DNA of 64,000 nt from Acetivibrio alkalicellulosi (GCA_008125075.1 VLTH01000003.1:478699-542698), one strand, 5' to 3'; counted from the stretch's first letter, positions 26,321 through 36,354 are shown. A program made the numbers and translations. The notes: a model not told the origin generated them from the letters alone.

Positions 26321-27451
26321 ATGAGTGCGGATTTGATTCATGCATTGGAACAATTAGAAAAAGAAAAGGGAATTGATAAAGAAGTATTAATAGAGGCTAT
26401 AGAGGCAGCTTTAATATCTGCCTATAAAAGAAATTTTGGTTCTTCTCAAAACGTAAGAGTTGTGATTGATCGTCAAAGTGGAGATTTTAAGGTGTATGCC
26501 TTAAAAAGGGTAACTGTAGATCCCCAAGATGAACATTCAGATATATCAATTGATAACGCAAAAAGAATAAATGCTGATTTTGAAGAAGATGATGTGGCTG
26601 AAATTGAGGTTACACCTAAAAAATTTGGTAGAATAGCTGCTCAGACAGCTAAACAGGTTGTAGTTCAGCGTATAAGGGAAGCTGAAAGGGGTATTATCTT
26701 TGATGAGTTTTCCAACAAAGAAGGTGAAATTGTAACTGGGATTGTACAAAGAATTGAAAGAAAGAATGTAATTATTGACCTTGGAAAAACTGAGGCTGTG
26801 CTTGCTCCTACAGAACAAGTACCTGGAGAAGAATACAAGTTTAATGATAGAATAAAAACATATATAATAGAGGTAAAAAAGACTACAAAAGGCCCACAAA
26901 TTATGGTGTCGAGGACACATCCAGGACTTATAAAAAGACTGTTTGAACTTGAAGTACCAGAAATTCACGAGGGTATTGTTGAACTTAAAAGTATTTCTAG
27001 AGAGCCTGGATCAAGAACAAAGATTGCTGTTTACTCAAGAGATGATAATGTTGATCCGGTTGGTGCATGTGTAGGACAAAAAGGAACAAGAGTTCAAGCA
27101 ATTGTAGATGAACTTCGAGGTGAAAAAATAGATATAATAAAGTGGAGCAGCAATGCTAAAGACTATATTTCAAGTAGTTTAAGTCCTGCTAAAGTAGTTA
27201 GAGTAGACGCAAATGAAGAAGAAAAGACCGCTAAAGTAACAGTTCCTGATTTTCAATTATCATTAGCTATTGGTAAAGAAGGTCAAAATGCAAGACTGGC
27301 TGCAAAGTTAACTGGCTGGAAAATTGATATAAAGAGTGAATCACAGCTTAGAGCTACTATTGAGCAGCAGCTATTGAATTTTGATGGCGGATATGTTCAT
27401 GAAGACAATTTTGAAGAAGATGATTTATATAAGGTGAAATCAGAAGAGTAG
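26321..27451 (+). CDS. nusA: Transcription termination/antitermination factor NusA
   Basis: 376 aa: RNA-polymerase-binding N-terminal domain (KGIDKEVLIEAIEAALISAYKR), S1 domain (about 130-200; EGEIVTGIVQRIE), and two KH domains (SREPGSRTKIAV, VGACVGQKGTRVQAIV, SLAIGKEGQNARLAAKLTGWKIDI). It ends with a short acidic tail. No proteobacterial C-terminal repeats, as expected for a Firmicute. It affects pausing and hairpin-dependent termination, relevant to the many hairpins in this window. Confidence 0.98.
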   Translation: MSADLIHALEQLEKEKGIDKEVLIEAIEAALISAYKRNFGSSQNVRVVIDRQSGDFKVYALKRVTVDPQDEHSDISIDNAKRINADFEEDDVAEIEVTPKKFGRIAAQTAKQVVVQRIREAERGIIFDEFSNKEGEIVTGIVQRIERKNVIIDLGKTEAVLAPTEQVPGEEYKFNDRIKTYIIEVKKTTKGPQIMVSRTHPGLIKRLFELEVPEIHEGIVELKSISREPGSRTKIAVYSRDDNVDPVGACVGQKGTRVQAIVDELRGEKIDIIKWSSNAKDYISSSLSPAKVVRVDANEEEKTAKVTVPDFQLSLAIGKEGQNARLAAKLTGWKIDIKSESQLRATIEQQLLNFDGGYVHEDNFEEDDLYKVKSEE

Positions 27452-27502
27452 TTTTTAAGCTATTAATCAGAATAAACAAGTTCTTTTAGGAAGTGATAAA
27501 TA

Positions 27503-27775
27503 GTGAAAATGAAAAAGATTCCAATGAGAATGTGTATTGGATGTCAGGAAATGAAACCAAAAAAAGAACTAATTAGAATAGTAAAAAATAAAGAGAACGA
27601 AATCTCAATAGATTTCATGGGAAAGAAACCTGGTAGAGGGGCTTATGTCTGCAAAATAACTGACTGTTTTGAAAAAGCCAGAAGGGCAAAGAGGCTTGAA
27701 AGGGCATTTGAAACTTCTATTGATGATGAGATATATGAAGCATTAAAGAGAGAATTGGAGGAGGATAATGACTGA
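27503..27775 (+). CDS. rnpM: YlxR/RnpM family RNA-binding protein
   Basis: 90 aa with the family signature IPMRMCIGCQEMKPKKELIRIV and GRGAYVCK, followed by a basic helix. B. subtilis YlxR (RnpM) binds and modulates RNase P RNA. GTG start assumed; an ATG two codons later is equally possible. The stop overlaps the start of the next gene by eight bases. Confidence 0.92.
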   Translation: MKMKKIPMRMCIGCQEMKPKKELIRIVKNKENEISIDFMGKKPGRGAYVCKITDCFEKARRAKRLERAFETSIDDEIYEALKRELEEDND

Positions 27776-28118
27776 TAAAGTATACTCTTTTCTAGGGTTA
27801 GCCAGGAAGGCTAATAAGCTTGTTTCCGGTGATGAAACATGTGAAAGATTTCTAAATACAGGGAAGGTTAAATTAATTATTGTAGCAGAAGATGCTTCTG
27901 ACAATACAAAAAAAAAGTTTAATGATGCATGTAAGTATAGAAATATTCACATAAGATTTTTCGGCACAAAAGAGTTGCTAGGTAAATACATCGGAAAAGG
28001 AATAAATTCGGTATTAGCTATACTGGATAAAGGGTTTTCCATTCGTTTAATGGAAATGCTAGACAATGAGAATATCGTATGCGGGGGTGAATATATTGAC
28101 AAAAAAAAGAGTTTATGA
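27768..28118 (+). CDS. L7Ae-family ribosomal protein YlxQ
   Basis: 116-aa L7Ae/L30e/Gadd45 fold ([42 protein letters not shown]). This family binds kink-turn RNA. It overlaps rnpM upstream and infB downstream, so all three are translationally coupled in the nusA operon. Confidence 0.9.
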   Translation: MTDKVYSFLGLARKANKLVSGDETCERFLNTGKVKLIIVAEDASDNTKKKFNDACKYRNIHIRFFGTKELLGKYIGKGINSVLAILDKGFSIRLMEMLDNENIVCGGEYIDKKKSL

Positions 28119-31100
28119 GCTTGCGAAGGAATTAAATACTACTAGCAAAAGACTAATGGAGAAATTATCCGAAGTAAACGTAGTTGTCAAAAATCATATG
28201 AGTCTGCTTGAGGAAAATGAATTAAATAGATTATATGATCACATTGGAATCATTAGACATGATGAAGAAGATAAAGGTCTAGGTAATGAGGATAAAAAAA
28301 TAGCTCCTATAATAAAGCAAAATGAAGAGTTAAAAAGAGAGACAAAAAAAGAAACAAAAAATGCACCAAGGATAATAAGAAAAACAGAGATTAATTTAGA
28401 TTCTGTAAGTGATATGAATCAGTCCAATGAAAAAAAAGCTGATAGTTTTAAAAATCAGCGAAGGGATGGAAAGGGAGCTAACAATCGTAGAAAAAATGAA
28501 TATGTTAAAGTCGCCCCTGCAACATCAGGATTAAGACCAGGCTTTGTAAGAGAAACAAAACCAGAATTTAAAAAGGTTGATAACATGGAGAAAGAAGTTA
28601 AAGCTGTTAACAAGGAACTTGAAAAAGTAATTCTTGAACCAAAAGCTGAAGAAGTTGTGAAAACTGAAAAAGGCATTGGAAATTCAGATATTTTAAAAGA
28701 TGAAAGGAAGAATGAAGCTATTAAAACAAAATATGATGAAAATAATACAATTGCAATTGATGAGACTATTAAAACTAAATCATCGGATGTTTCTAGTCAG
28801 GATTTAACAAATCAAAACAAGCAATCAAGTGAAATAAAACTTGAACAAAAAATTAATGAAAATCAAGAAACATCTAAGGGTAATGAAGAGATAAAGAAGT
28901 TTGTAACCGATAACGAAAAACCTCAGGAAAAGAAACAAGGTTTTAATAACAATAGTTATGATAATAGGCAGAATTCTTCGGGGCAAAATATAAACAACAG
29001 ACAAACTTCTTCGAGGCCAAATACAAATAACAGACAAACTTATTCAGGGCAAAATGCAAATAACAGACAAACTTATTCAGGGCCAAATACAAATAACAGA
29101 CAAACGTCTTCAGGGCAAAATACAAATAATAGACAAACGTCTTCAGGTCCAAATTCAAACAATAGGCAGAATTATTCAGGGCCAAATACAAATAACAGGC
29201 AGAATTATTCAGGGCCAAATGCAAATAACAGGCAGACTTCTCCAGGACAAAATGCAAATAATAGACAGACTTCTCCTGGGCAAAATGCAAACAACAATAA
29301 AAGGCCTGACCATAAAAATAAGGACTTTGTAAAGAGAGATTCTTCAGGCTCACAAGGAGGCAAATTTGGTAATAGACCTATGGGAGATAAGGATAAGCGA
29401 ACACCTAATAAACCATTAGAAATTCCAAAACCTGAGTTAACTCCTTTACAAAAAGAAGAATTAAACAATCAACGTGGTGAAAGACGAAGTTTTAAAGACA
29501 CCACTAAAGAAGTGAAAAGAGATACTAATAGACCATTAAAAGGTTTTAATACAGGTAAAAATAAAAATAAGCCTGTAAAAAATGCTTTTTCTGATAAAAA
29601 AGAAGTATCTGAAGTACTTTCGGAAGATTACATCTTAGAAGAATTCTATGACGATGGAGTAAAAAAAGTCAGAAGAGTTAGTAAGGGGAAAAAAGAAGAA
29701 AAGAATAAAAAGCATATTCCTCCAAGGGCTGTATTAACGTCAGTTACATTACCTGAGGTAATGACAGTTAAGGAATTGGCTGAATCACTTAAAAAAGCTG
29801 CCACAGAAGTAATTAAAAAGTTAATTGGATTAGGGATTATGGCAACACTTAACCAAGAAATTGATTTTGATACGGCATCAGTTATAGCTGATGAATATGG
29901 TATTAAAACTGAAAAAGAAATAGTGGTTAATGAAGAGGATATTCTCTTTGATGATTCAGAAGAAGAAAATGAAGAGGATCTTTTGCCTAGACCTCCTGTT
30001 GTAGTAGTTATGGGGCATGTTGACCATGGTAAAACTTCACTTTTAGATGCTATAAAAGAAACTAATGTTATTGACAGTGAAGCTGGTGGAATTACTCAAC
30101 ATATTGGAGCGTACATGGTAAAAGTTAACGATAGGAATATTACATTCCTTGATACACCTGGACATGAAGCTTTTACAGCTATGAGAGCCAGAGGTGCTCA
30201 GGTAACTGATGTTGCAATATTAGTAGTTGCAGCCGATGATGGAGTAATGCCTCAAACGGTAGAGGCTATAAACCATGCAAAGGCAGCAAATGTAACTATA
30301 ATTGTAGCAATTAATAAGATGGATAAGCCAGGGGCTAATCCTGACAGGGTAAAACAGGAGTTAACTGAACACGGGCTGGTTTCAGAGGAATGGGGCGGAG
30401 AAACTATTTGTGTAGAAGTCTCAGCTAAGAACAAAACTAATATTGATCATCTGCTGGAAATGGTACTTTTAGCAGCTGATATGCTTGAACTAAAAGCAAA
30501 TCCAAATAAGCAGGCTAAGGGTACTGTAATAGAGGCAAAACTTGATAAGGACAGGGGACCTATAGCTACTATGTTGGTTCAGAGAGGAACATTAAATCAG
30601 GGAGATTCTATTGTTACTGGTATGTTAGTTGGTAGAATAAGGGCAATGGTAGATGATAAGGGACATAAGATTATTAATGCAGGCCCATCAACTCCAGTTG
30701 AGATACTTGGACTTCCTGAAGTACCTGAAGCAGGAGAGATATTTTATGCTATTACTGATGAAAAAATTGCTAAACAACTTGCGGAAAAAAGAAAATTGAA
30801 GCAAAGAGAGCAACATTTAAATTCTACAGCGAGAGTTTCATTAGATGATTTGTTTAATCAGATAAAATCAGGAAATGTAAAAGAATTGAATATTATTGTA
30901 AAAGCAGATGTTCAAGGTTCTGTTGAAGCAGTAAAACAGTCATTGGGAAAACTCACCAACGATGAAGTTAGAGTAAGAATAGTACATGGAGGAGTTGGTG
31001 CTATTACTGAGTCAGACGTGACTTTAGCTCTGGTTTCAAACGCAATAATAATTGGTTTTAATGTTAGACCTGCTGGAAATGTTGCAGATATTGCAAAAGA

Positions 31101-31485
31101 ATCTGGAGTAGACTTAAGGCTTTATAGAATTATTTATAATGCAATTGAAGATATTGAAGCAGCCATGAAAGGAATGCTTGATCCTACATTTAAAGAAGTG
31201 GTGCTTGGACATGTTGAAATTCGCCAGATATTTAAAGTTTCAGGTATTGGAACAATTGGTGGTGGATATGTGATTGATGGAAAAGTAGTAAGAAATGCCG
31301 ATATTAGGCTTGTAAGAGATGACATTGTTGTTCATGAAGGAAAACTTGCATCACTTAAGAGATTTAAGGATGATGTCAAAGAAGTTGCTCAAGGATACGA
31401 ATGTGGTTTTTCATTAGAGAGATATAACGATATTAAAGAAGGCGACATTGTTGAAGCCTTTACTATGGAAGAGGTTAAAAAATAG
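28096..31485 (+). CDS. infB: Translation initiation factor IF-2 with a 33-bp repeat insert
   Basis: 1129 aa, long for a Firmicute. The N-terminal IF2N-type module ([20 protein letters not shown]) is followed by a charged linker, then ten 11-residue [15 protein letters not shown] repeats (28960-29289), then a second IF2N module. Next comes the GTPase core ([45 protein letters not shown]) and the fMet-tRNA-binding C domain. TTG start after GGGGGTG fits best, inside the end of ylxQ. IF-2 delivers fMet-tRNA and promotes subunit joining. Confidence 0.97.
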   Translation: MTKKRVYELAKELNTTSKRLMEKLSEVNVVVKNHMSLLEENELNRLYDHIGIIRHDEEDKGLGNEDKKIAPIIKQNEELKRETKKETKNAPRIIRKTEINLDSVSDMNQSNEKKADSFKNQRRDGKGANNRRKNEYVKVAPATSGLRPGFVRETKPEFKKVDNMEKEVKAVNKELEKVILEPKAEEVVKTEKGIGNSDILKDERKNEAIKTKYDENNTIAIDETIKTKSSDVSSQDLTNQNKQSSEIKLEQKINENQETSKGNEEIKKFVTDNEKPQEKKQGFNNNSYDNRQNSSGQNINNRQTSSRPNTNNRQTYSGQNANNRQTYSGPNTNNRQTSSGQNTNNRQTSSGPNSNNRQNYSGPNTNNRQNYSGPNANNRQTSPGQNANNRQTSPGQNANNNKRPDHKNKDFVKRDSSGSQGGKFGNRPMGDKDKRTPNKPLEIPKPELTPLQKEELNNQRGERRSFKDTTKEVKRDTNRPLKGFNTGKNKNKPVKNAFSDKKEVSEVLSEDYILEEFYDDGVKKVRRVSKGKKEEKNKKHIPPRAVLTSVTLPEVMTVKELAESLKKAATEVIKKLIGLGIMATLNQEIDFDTASVIADEYGIKTEKEIVVNEEDILFDDSEEENEEDLLPRPPVVVVMGHVDHGKTSLLDAIKETNVIDSEAGGITQHIGAYMVKVNDRNITFLDTPGHEAFTAMRARGAQVTDVAILVVAADDGVMPQTVEAINHAKAANVTIIVAINKMDKPGANPDRVKQELTEHGLVSEEWGGETICVEVSAKNKTNIDHLLEMVLLAADMLELKANPNKQAKGTVIEAKLDKDRGPIATMLVQRGTLNQGDSIVTGMLVGRIRAMVDDKGHKIINAGPSTPVEILGLPEVPEAGEIFYAITDEKIAKQLAEKRKLKQREQHLNSTARVSLDDLFNQIKSGNVKELNIIVKADVQGSVEAVKQSLGKLTNDEVRVRIVHGGVGAITESDVTLALVSNAIIIGFNVRPAGNVADIAKESGVDLRLYRIIYNAIEDIEAAMKGMLDPTFKEVVLGHVEIRQIFKVSGIGTIGGGYVIDGKVVRNADIRLVRDDIVVHEGKLASLKRFKDDVKEVAQGYECGFSLERYNDIKEGDIVEAFTMEEVKK
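28960..29289 (+). repeat. Ten 33-bp tandem repeats inside infB
   Basis: 330 bp made of ten in-frame 33-bp units coding (N/D)NRQ(T/N)(S/Y)(S/P)(G/R)(P/Q)N(T/A/S/I). Units vary by a few bases, and adjacent units are most alike, which suggests slippage or unequal crossing over. Multiples of 33 keep the frame open. Confidence 0.95.
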
Positions 31486-31502
31486 AAAAACATTTTAAGA
31501 TT

Positions 31503-31555
31503 AAACATTCATAAGCAAAAAGCTTATGGACACAGGATAAAAAAGTATTATTTAT
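31503..31555. repeat. R3-like element before rbfA
   Basis: AAACATTCATAAGCAAAAAGCTTATGGACACAGG... is a diverged R3 copy whose internal AAGC/GCTT pairs are kept. It separates infB from rbfA. Confidence 0.55.
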
Positions 31556-31569
31556 TAGGAGTGTTTTAG

Positions 31570-31908
31570 ATGGACAGAATTATGCGTATTTCGTTAGAAA
31601 TAAAAAGAGAAATTAGCAATATCATTCAAAACGAACTAAAAGATCCAAGGCTTTCGAAGCTTATAAGCGTGACGCATGTAAATGTTACAAAGGACTTGCG
31701 TTATGCTAAGGTTTATGTAAGTATTATGGGAAGTGATCAGGAGAAGAAGGAGTCTTTAGACGGACTAAAGAGCGCTGCCAGCTTTATAAGACGAGAGATT
31801 GCACAAAGGATTGAAATACGTTATACTCCAGAAGTTCAATTTGAACTGGATAATTCTATTGAGCATGGAGCATATATAACAAAGCTAATAAATGATATAA
31901 ATGAATAA
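31570..31908 (+). CDS. rbfA: Ribosome-binding factor A
   Basis: 112-aa KH-like cold-shock protein that assists 16S 5'-end maturation. MRISLEIKREISNIIQNELKDPRL, VTHVNVTKDLRYAKVYVS and IRYTPEVQFELDNSIEHG are standard. AGGAG site. A repeat array lies directly after its stop. Confidence 0.96.
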   Translation: MDRIMRISLEIKREISNIIQNELKDPRLSKLISVTHVNVTKDLRYAKVYVSIMGSDQEKKESLDGLKSAASFIRREIAQRIEIRYTPEVQFELDNSIEHGAYITKLINDINE

Positions 31909-32166
31909 GTAAAATATTACTTCCGCTTTTTATTAGAAGTCTTGGAACAAAGTGAAAGACTTAAAAGCGAAAGGGCTCAATGCCCTGAGCTTTTCATTAG
32001 AAGTCTTGGAACAAAGTGAAAGACTTAAAAGCGAAAGGGCTCGATGCCCTGAGCTTTTCATTAGAAGTCTTGGAACAAAGTGAAAGACTTAAAAGCGAAA
32101 GGGCTCAATGCCCTGAGCTTTTCATTAGAAGTGTTAGCTTGACATAAGCTAACACTTAGTGGAAGT
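31909..32166. repeat. Three-unit 64-bp tandem array (R2) inside R1-like ends
   Basis: The gap between rbfA and nrnA. Units start at 31932, 31996 and 32060 (period exactly 64), with a fourth partial copy from 32124. The three units differ by one base (CTCAATG versus CTCGATG). Each can fold into two hairpins: AAGTCTT/AAGACTT and AGGGC/GCCCT within AAAAGC/GCTTTT. The flanks AAATATTACTTCCGCTTTT and TAGTGGAAGTTTT are the two arms of R1, so the array appears to sit inside an R1 element. A hairpin GTTAGCTT/AAGCTAAC follows. Confidence 0.92.
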
Positions 32167-32235
32167 TTTGTTTTACTAGTGATAAAGACACTAGTTGGTG
32201 CTAGCTAGAGGAATAAATGTTTAGGAGTTTTATAC

Positions 32236-33192
32236 ATGGTTGAAAATAATATTATTTGTGTTATAAACAAGGCGGAAAGTATTGCTGTTTTACCCCATAT
32301 ATCAATTGATGGAGATGCACTTGGTTCAAGTCTGGCAATTGCCTATGCAATTAAAAAACTAGGTAAAAAAGTTAAGGTGTATACTGAAGAGAATATTCCA
32401 TTAAGTTATAGTTTTCTGCCCGGAAAAGATTTTGTAACAGTATATGACGGTAATGCTGATAAATTTGATTTAGTGTTGGCTTTAGACACAGGAGATATTG
32501 ATAGGCTGGGTAAAAGAGTAGAAATTTTTAATGGTGGAAGTACCACGGTAAATATAGATCACCATGCAACTAATACAGAGTTTGCAGAAATTAACTTTGT
32601 AAAAACTGGTTCCTCTGCTACAGGTGAAATAATTTATCAGCTAATAAAGATGATGGGACTATCCTTGTGTAAAGAAATGGCTACTTGTATTTATGTTGCA
32701 ATAACAACTGATACAGGTGGCTTTAGATATAGTAATACAACATCTATTACTCATCAGATAGTGGCAGACCTTATAAACAACGGAGTTGATGTTGCAGCAA
32801 TTTCACAGTTGTTGTTTGAAACCATATCTTTGTCTAAAGTAAAGCTTATGGGGATGGCAATAGATACTTTGGAGATGCTAGAAAGTGGAAGAGTAGCGTT
32901 TATTACTATAACAGATACTATGTTAATAAATGCAGGTGCTAAAGAAGAAGAATGTGACGGAATAGTAAATATAGGAAGAAATATACGAGATGTTGAAGTT
33001 GCCGTTGTTGTTAGGCAAAATGATGAAAACCAATTTAAAATTAATTTAAGATCTAAAAAGTATGTAGATGTCTCAATTATAGCAAACAAGCTTGGTGGCG
33101 GTGGGCATAAAAAAGCTGCTGGGTGTATTGTAAAGGGAGACATGGATGGCGTTAAAGAAATGATTATAAGGGAGATTAGAGAAGTTTTATAG
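32236..33192 (+). CDS. nrnA: NrnA-type oligoribonuclease / pAp phosphatase (DHH family)
   Basis: 318 aa. DHH motifs: HISIDGDALGSS, DTGDIDRLG and NIDHHATN, with DHHA1 domain GGGGHKKAAG near the C terminus. It degrades nano-RNAs (and pAp) to mononucleotides. AGGAG site; truB starts three bases after the stop. The rbfA-nrnA-truB-ribF order is the standard Firmicute arrangement. Confidence 0.94.
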   Translation: MVENNIICVINKAESIAVLPHISIDGDALGSSLAIAYAIKKLGKKVKVYTEENIPLSYSFLPGKDFVTVYDGNADKFDLVLALDTGDIDRLGKRVEIFNGGSTTVNIDHHATNTEFAEINFVKTGSSATGEIIYQLIKMMGLSLCKEMATCIYVAITTDTGGFRYSNTTSITHQIVADLINNGVDVAAISQLLFETISLSKVKLMGMAIDTLEMLESGRVAFITITDTMLINAGAKEEECDGIVNIGRNIRDVEVAVVVRQNDENQFKINLRSKKYVDVSIIANKLGGGGHKKAAGCIVKGDMDGVKEMIIREIREVL

Positions 33193-33194
33193 AT

Positions 33195-34085
33195 ATGAAT
33201 GGTGTAATTAATGTGTTAAAGCCTTCAGGGATGACATCCTTTGACGTAGTTGGATATTTAAGAAGCGTATTGAAGATAAAAAAAATAGGACATACTGGAA
33301 CTTTAGATCCAGCTGCAGTAGGTGTGCTTCCAATTTGCATAGGCAAGGCTACAAAGGCGATAGAGTATTTAATTGATAAGAATAAGGTATATAGAACAGA
33401 AATGATACTAGGTGTTTCTACTGATACTCAAGATGCTACAGGAAATGTAATTAAAAGAAGTGTGGTGAATGTTTCCTGTGAAGATATTGAAAAGGCTCTT
33501 GAATCGTTTATTGGTAAATATGATCAGATTCCACCTATGTATTCTGCTGTAAAAGTGAATGGTAAAAAGCTTTACCAACTGGCTAGAAAAGGAATATCAG
33601 TAGAAAGACAGTCAAGACAGGTTGAGGTTTTTTTTATTGATGTTTTACATATAAAAGGAAATACTGTGATATTTGATGTTGGATGTTCTAAGGGAACATA
33701 TATCAGAACCCTATGTTCAGATGTAGGAGACATTCTTGGATGTGGTGGACATATGTCATTTCTTTTAAGAAAAGAGTCAGGGGTGTTTGGACTTGACACA
33801 GCATTAACTTTAGAAGAGATAGACATGCTTGCTTCTAAAGGATGTCTGCATGAAAAAATAATTCCAATTGAGGAATTATTTAAAGACTATAATAAAATAA
33901 CATTGAATAAATTAGATACTAAAAGATTTATGAATGGAGTTAAAATAGTTATTGATAGTAAATATATAGGTATATGCCAAAGTTTAAAAGTTTATGGAGA
34001 TGACGGAGCTTTTATTGCTTTAGGAGAAACTTATGAAAATAAAGACAATGATGTAGTGTTAAAACTAAAGAAATTTTTTAGTTAA
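33195..34085 (+). CDS. truB: tRNA pseudouridine-55 synthase
   Basis: 296 aa. GVINVLKPSGMTSFDVV and KKIGHTGTLDPAAVGVLPICIG carry the catalytic aspartate; PPMYSAVKVNGKKLYQLAR and CSKGTYIRTLCSDVG follow. It forms pseudouridine 55 in the T-loop. The stop codon TAA is also the start of an R1 repeat. Confidence 0.96.
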   Translation: MNGVINVLKPSGMTSFDVVGYLRSVLKIKKIGHTGTLDPAAVGVLPICIGKATKAIEYLIDKNKVYRTEMILGVSTDTQDATGNVIKRSVVNVSCEDIEKALESFIGKYDQIPPMYSAVKVNGKKLYQLARKGISVERQSRQVEVFFIDVLHIKGNTVIFDVGCSKGTYIRTLCSDVGDILGCGGHMSFLLRKESGVFGLDTALTLEEIDMLASKGCLHEKIIPIEELFKDYNKITLNKLDTKRFMNGVKIVIDSKYIGICQSLKVYGDDGAFIALGETYENKDNDVVLKLKKFFS

Positions 34086-34188
34086 GGATTAGGTGAAATA
34101 TTACTTCTACTTTTCACGTGGCCTATTTGGCATCAAATAAGGCATGTGGTGAAATAGTACTGGAAGTTATATTTTCAACAATCCTAAG
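34083..34188. repeat. R1 element, copy F
   Basis: Begins TAAGGATTAGGTGAAATATTAC at the truB stop. Core GGCCTATTTGGCATCAAATAAGGC, right arm AGTACTGGAAGTTATATTTTCA, end CCTAAG. It separates truB from ribF. Confidence 0.82.
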
Positions 34189-34224
34189 TTTATTGCAAGT
34201 GATTGTATAGAAAAAGGGAAAAAT

Positions 34225-35166
34225 ATGAAGATAATTAGCGGTTCAAATTTACAATGTAAAAGCATGAAACAAACAGGTGTAGGACTAGGCAATTTTGATG
34301 GTTTGCATATTGGTCATATGACATTAATTAATATGCTGATAAATGAATGTACTTTAAATTCATTAGAATCATTAATATATACTTTTACCAAACATCCTGA
34401 AAATATAATTAGAAAGAAATTATTTACGCCTTTGATTACCACCGTTAATCAAAAAGTCGAGCTTTTGTCTCAAACTTCATTGGATTATATATGCTTTGAA
34501 GAATTTGACGAGAATTACTCAAGAATTAAGCCAGAGGTTTTTGTTAAAGAGATTCTTGTGGAAAGGCTTAAAATGAAGGTGGCAGTAGCAGGCTATAACT
34601 ATAGATTTGGCTATAAGGGCGAGGGAAATGTTGAGATGCTTAAAGAACTTGGCAAAAGACTTGATTTTAGGGTAGTGGTTGTTCCTCAAGTTAAGATAGA
34701 GGATGAGATTGTTAGTAGTACAATCATTAGAAAATATATAAAAAAAGGTAATATGGATAATGTTTTAGCTCTTTTGGGAAGATACTATTGTATTGAAGGG
34801 AAAGTTAAAGAGGGTAAAAAAATAGGAAGAAAACTAGGATTTCCAACAGCAAATATTTATCCTGAGGGTCATATTATTATACCTGGAGATGGTGTTTATA
34901 TCACAAAAACAACAGTTGCAGATCAATCCTATGTTAGCGTGACAAATGTTGGAAACAATCCTACTTTTCCAGGAGAAAACAAAAAAAGTATTGAAACATA
35001 TATATTGGATTTTGAAAATGATTTTTATGGTGTAGATATAAAAGTTTTTTTTATTAAAAAGATAAGAGGAGAAAAAACATTTAAGAATTCTGAACAATTA
35101 GTTGCTCAAATACAAAAAGATGTTATAACAGTAAGAGAATACTTTGGGAGTGATTTATGTAGATGA
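34225..35166 (+). CDS. ribF: Bifunctional riboflavin kinase / FAD synthetase
   Basis: 313 aa. N-terminal nucleotidyltransferase domain (GVGLGNFDGLHIGHMTLI, VAGYNYRFGYKGEG, SSTIIRKYIKKGN) makes FAD. C-terminal kinase domain (GRKLGFPTANIYPEG, GDGVYI) makes FMN. The stop overlaps the next gene's start (ATGA), so the downstream gene is probably translated with it. Confidence 0.96.
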   Translation: MKIISGSNLQCKSMKQTGVGLGNFDGLHIGHMTLINMLINECTLNSLESLIYTFTKHPENIIRKKLFTPLITTVNQKVELLSQTSLDYICFEEFDENYSRIKPEVFVKEILVERLKMKVAVAGYNYRFGYKGEGNVEMLKELGKRLDFRVVVVPQVKIEDEIVSSTIIRKYIKKGNMDNVLALLGRYYCIEGKVKEGKKIGRKLGFPTANIYPEGHIIIPGDGVYITKTTVADQSYVSVTNVGNNPTFPGENKKSIETYILDFENDFYGVDIKVFFIKKIRGEKTFKNSEQLVAQIQKDVITVREYFGSDLCR

Positions 35167-36077
35167 GAAAGATTGTTAGTGTAAGCATAGGTTCTTCCCT
35201 CCGGAATAAATGCGTTGAAGTTGATATATCAGGACAGAAGTACCGTATTGAGAGAATAGGAACAGACGGCGATATAAAAAAGGCTATTTCAATTATAAAA
35301 GAATTGGACGGTAAGGTTGATGCTTTTGGTTTAGGAGGCATAGATATATATTTAACTGGAGCAGGGAGTACGAAGTATATTCTAAAGGATGCATTACCTA
35401 TTATTAATGCTGCTGCTATAACACCTATTGTTGATGGAAGTGGAGTTAAAAATACACTTGAATATATAGTAATTAATTATTTAAATGAAAACAAAATTAT
35501 TAATTTTAATGACAAAAAAGTATTGGTCACATGTGCCACAGATAGATTTAAGCTGACACAAGCCTTTTTAGATAACAATTGTAAAGTTATTATGGGAGAC
35601 TTGATTTTTGCATTAGGCATTCCAATAGGGATAAGAAACATTAACGTATTAAAGGTAATTATTAAAATTTTAATGCCTGTTATTTCAAGACTGCCATTTA
35701 AAATATTATATCCGACAGGAACCAAACAGACTAAGATAAATAGCAAGAAGTATAGAAAATTTTATTATAATGCAGATATTATTGCAGGAGATTTTCATTA
35801 TATAAAGAAGTTCATGCCAGAGGATCTTTCAGGGAAAACAATTATAACAAATACTGTAACAAGTGATGATGTTGAGTTAATGAAGCAAAGAGGAGTAGAA
35901 TTGCTAGTAACAACAACACCAGAATGGGAAGGAAGGTCTTTTGGGACAAATGTCATTGAGGCAATTATTGTTAGTAATTTTGATAAAAAACAGGATGAGT
36001 TAAGTGAAAATGATTATATAAAAATGATAGATAAACTGGGCATAAAACCTAGTGTTCAACACCTAAATAATGTCTAA
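35163..36077 (+). CDS. Putative dehydrogenase, 'quinate 5-dehydrogenase'-like
   Basis: 304 aa. The sequence resembles a Clostridia family usually annotated as quinate 5-dehydrogenase: RKIVSVSIGSS, ERIGTDGDIKKAI, VDAFGLGGIDIYLTGAG, VDGSGVKNTLE and a Rossmann-like KKVLVTCATDRFKL. The C terminus has LVTTTPEWEGRSFGTNVIEA. I have only weak grounds for the substrate; the label comes from remembered family naming, not from catalytic residues. It overlaps ribF by four bases. A truncated R1 repeat follows its stop. Confidence 0.6.
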   Translation: MRKIVSVSIGSSLRNKCVEVDISGQKYRIERIGTDGDIKKAISIIKELDGKVDAFGLGGIDIYLTGAGSTKYILKDALPIINAAAITPIVDGSGVKNTLEYIVINYLNENKIINFNDKKVLVTCATDRFKLTQAFLDNNCKVIMGDLIFALGIPIGIRNINVLKVIIKILMPVISRLPFKILYPTGTKQTKINSKKYRKFYYNADIIAGDFHYIKKFMPEDLSGKTIITNTVTSDDVELMKQRGVELLVTTTPEWEGRSFGTNVIEAIIVSNFDKKQDELSENDYIKMIDKLGIKPSVQHLNNV

Positions 36078-36114
36078 AATAGTAGAGGAAGTTATATTTT
36101 CAGCGTTCATAAGG
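36078..36114. repeat. R1 element, right-half fragment (copy G)
   Basis: AATAGTAGAGGAAGTTATATTTTCAGCGTTCATAAGG matches only the right arm of R1. It follows the stop codon of the preceding gene directly. Confidence 0.65.
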
Positions 36115-36187
36115 AATAGTGGGGCAGATTTCTTGTCACATGAGTTAATAAATGTGATAAGATACATGTCCCACTATCCTTTTTTAG
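36112..36187. terminator. Long bidirectional hairpin between convergent genes
   Basis: GGAATAGTGGG...TCACAT pairs with ATGTGA...CCCACTATCC, followed by TTTTTT on the plus strand. It ends transcription of the gene at 35163 and overlaps the 3' end of the small minus-strand gene. Confidence 0.72.
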
Positions 36188-36354
36188 CTAAGTTTCTTTT
36201 TAATGACGTATCCCCAAAACATGCCTTTTACAAATGCAAGTGCAAGTATTCCTAATGCAGATGATGCACTTAAATTAATGGTACGTTCCTCAGTATCTGT
36301 ATTAATTTTTTCATGTGTTCTAGGATATTTTCTATAATACCTTACCTGATTCAT
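36184..36354 (-). CDS. Small membrane protein, 56 aa
   Basis: A short gene with a very strong GGAGGGATTTT ribosome site before ATG. The N-terminal half is polar and basic (NQVRYYRKYPRTHEK, then acidic DTEE). The C-terminal half is a single predicted membrane helix (SASSALGILALAFVKGMFWGYVI) ending in KKKLS. Family unknown to me. The ideal ribosome site and clean amphipathic layout argue that it is real. It is convergent with the dehydrogenase-like gene and divergent from the M16 pair. Confidence 0.75.
   Translation of the reverse strand: MNQVRYYRKYPRTHEKINTDTEERTINLSASSALGILALAFVKGMFWGYVIKKKLS

Noticed and set aside
28943..29468. Open frames on the other strand and frame of the infB repeat
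   Set aside because: They arise from the 33-bp periodicity, which keeps alternative frames open; the infB frame explains the region.
31932..32123. CRISPR-like direct repeats
   Set aside because: The units are contiguous 64-bp tandem copies with no unique spacers and no cas genes nearby.
36070..36255. 61-codon plus-strand open frame after the 35163 gene
   Set aside because: It runs through an R1 fragment and a terminator hairpin and opposes the better-supported 56-aa minus-strand gene.
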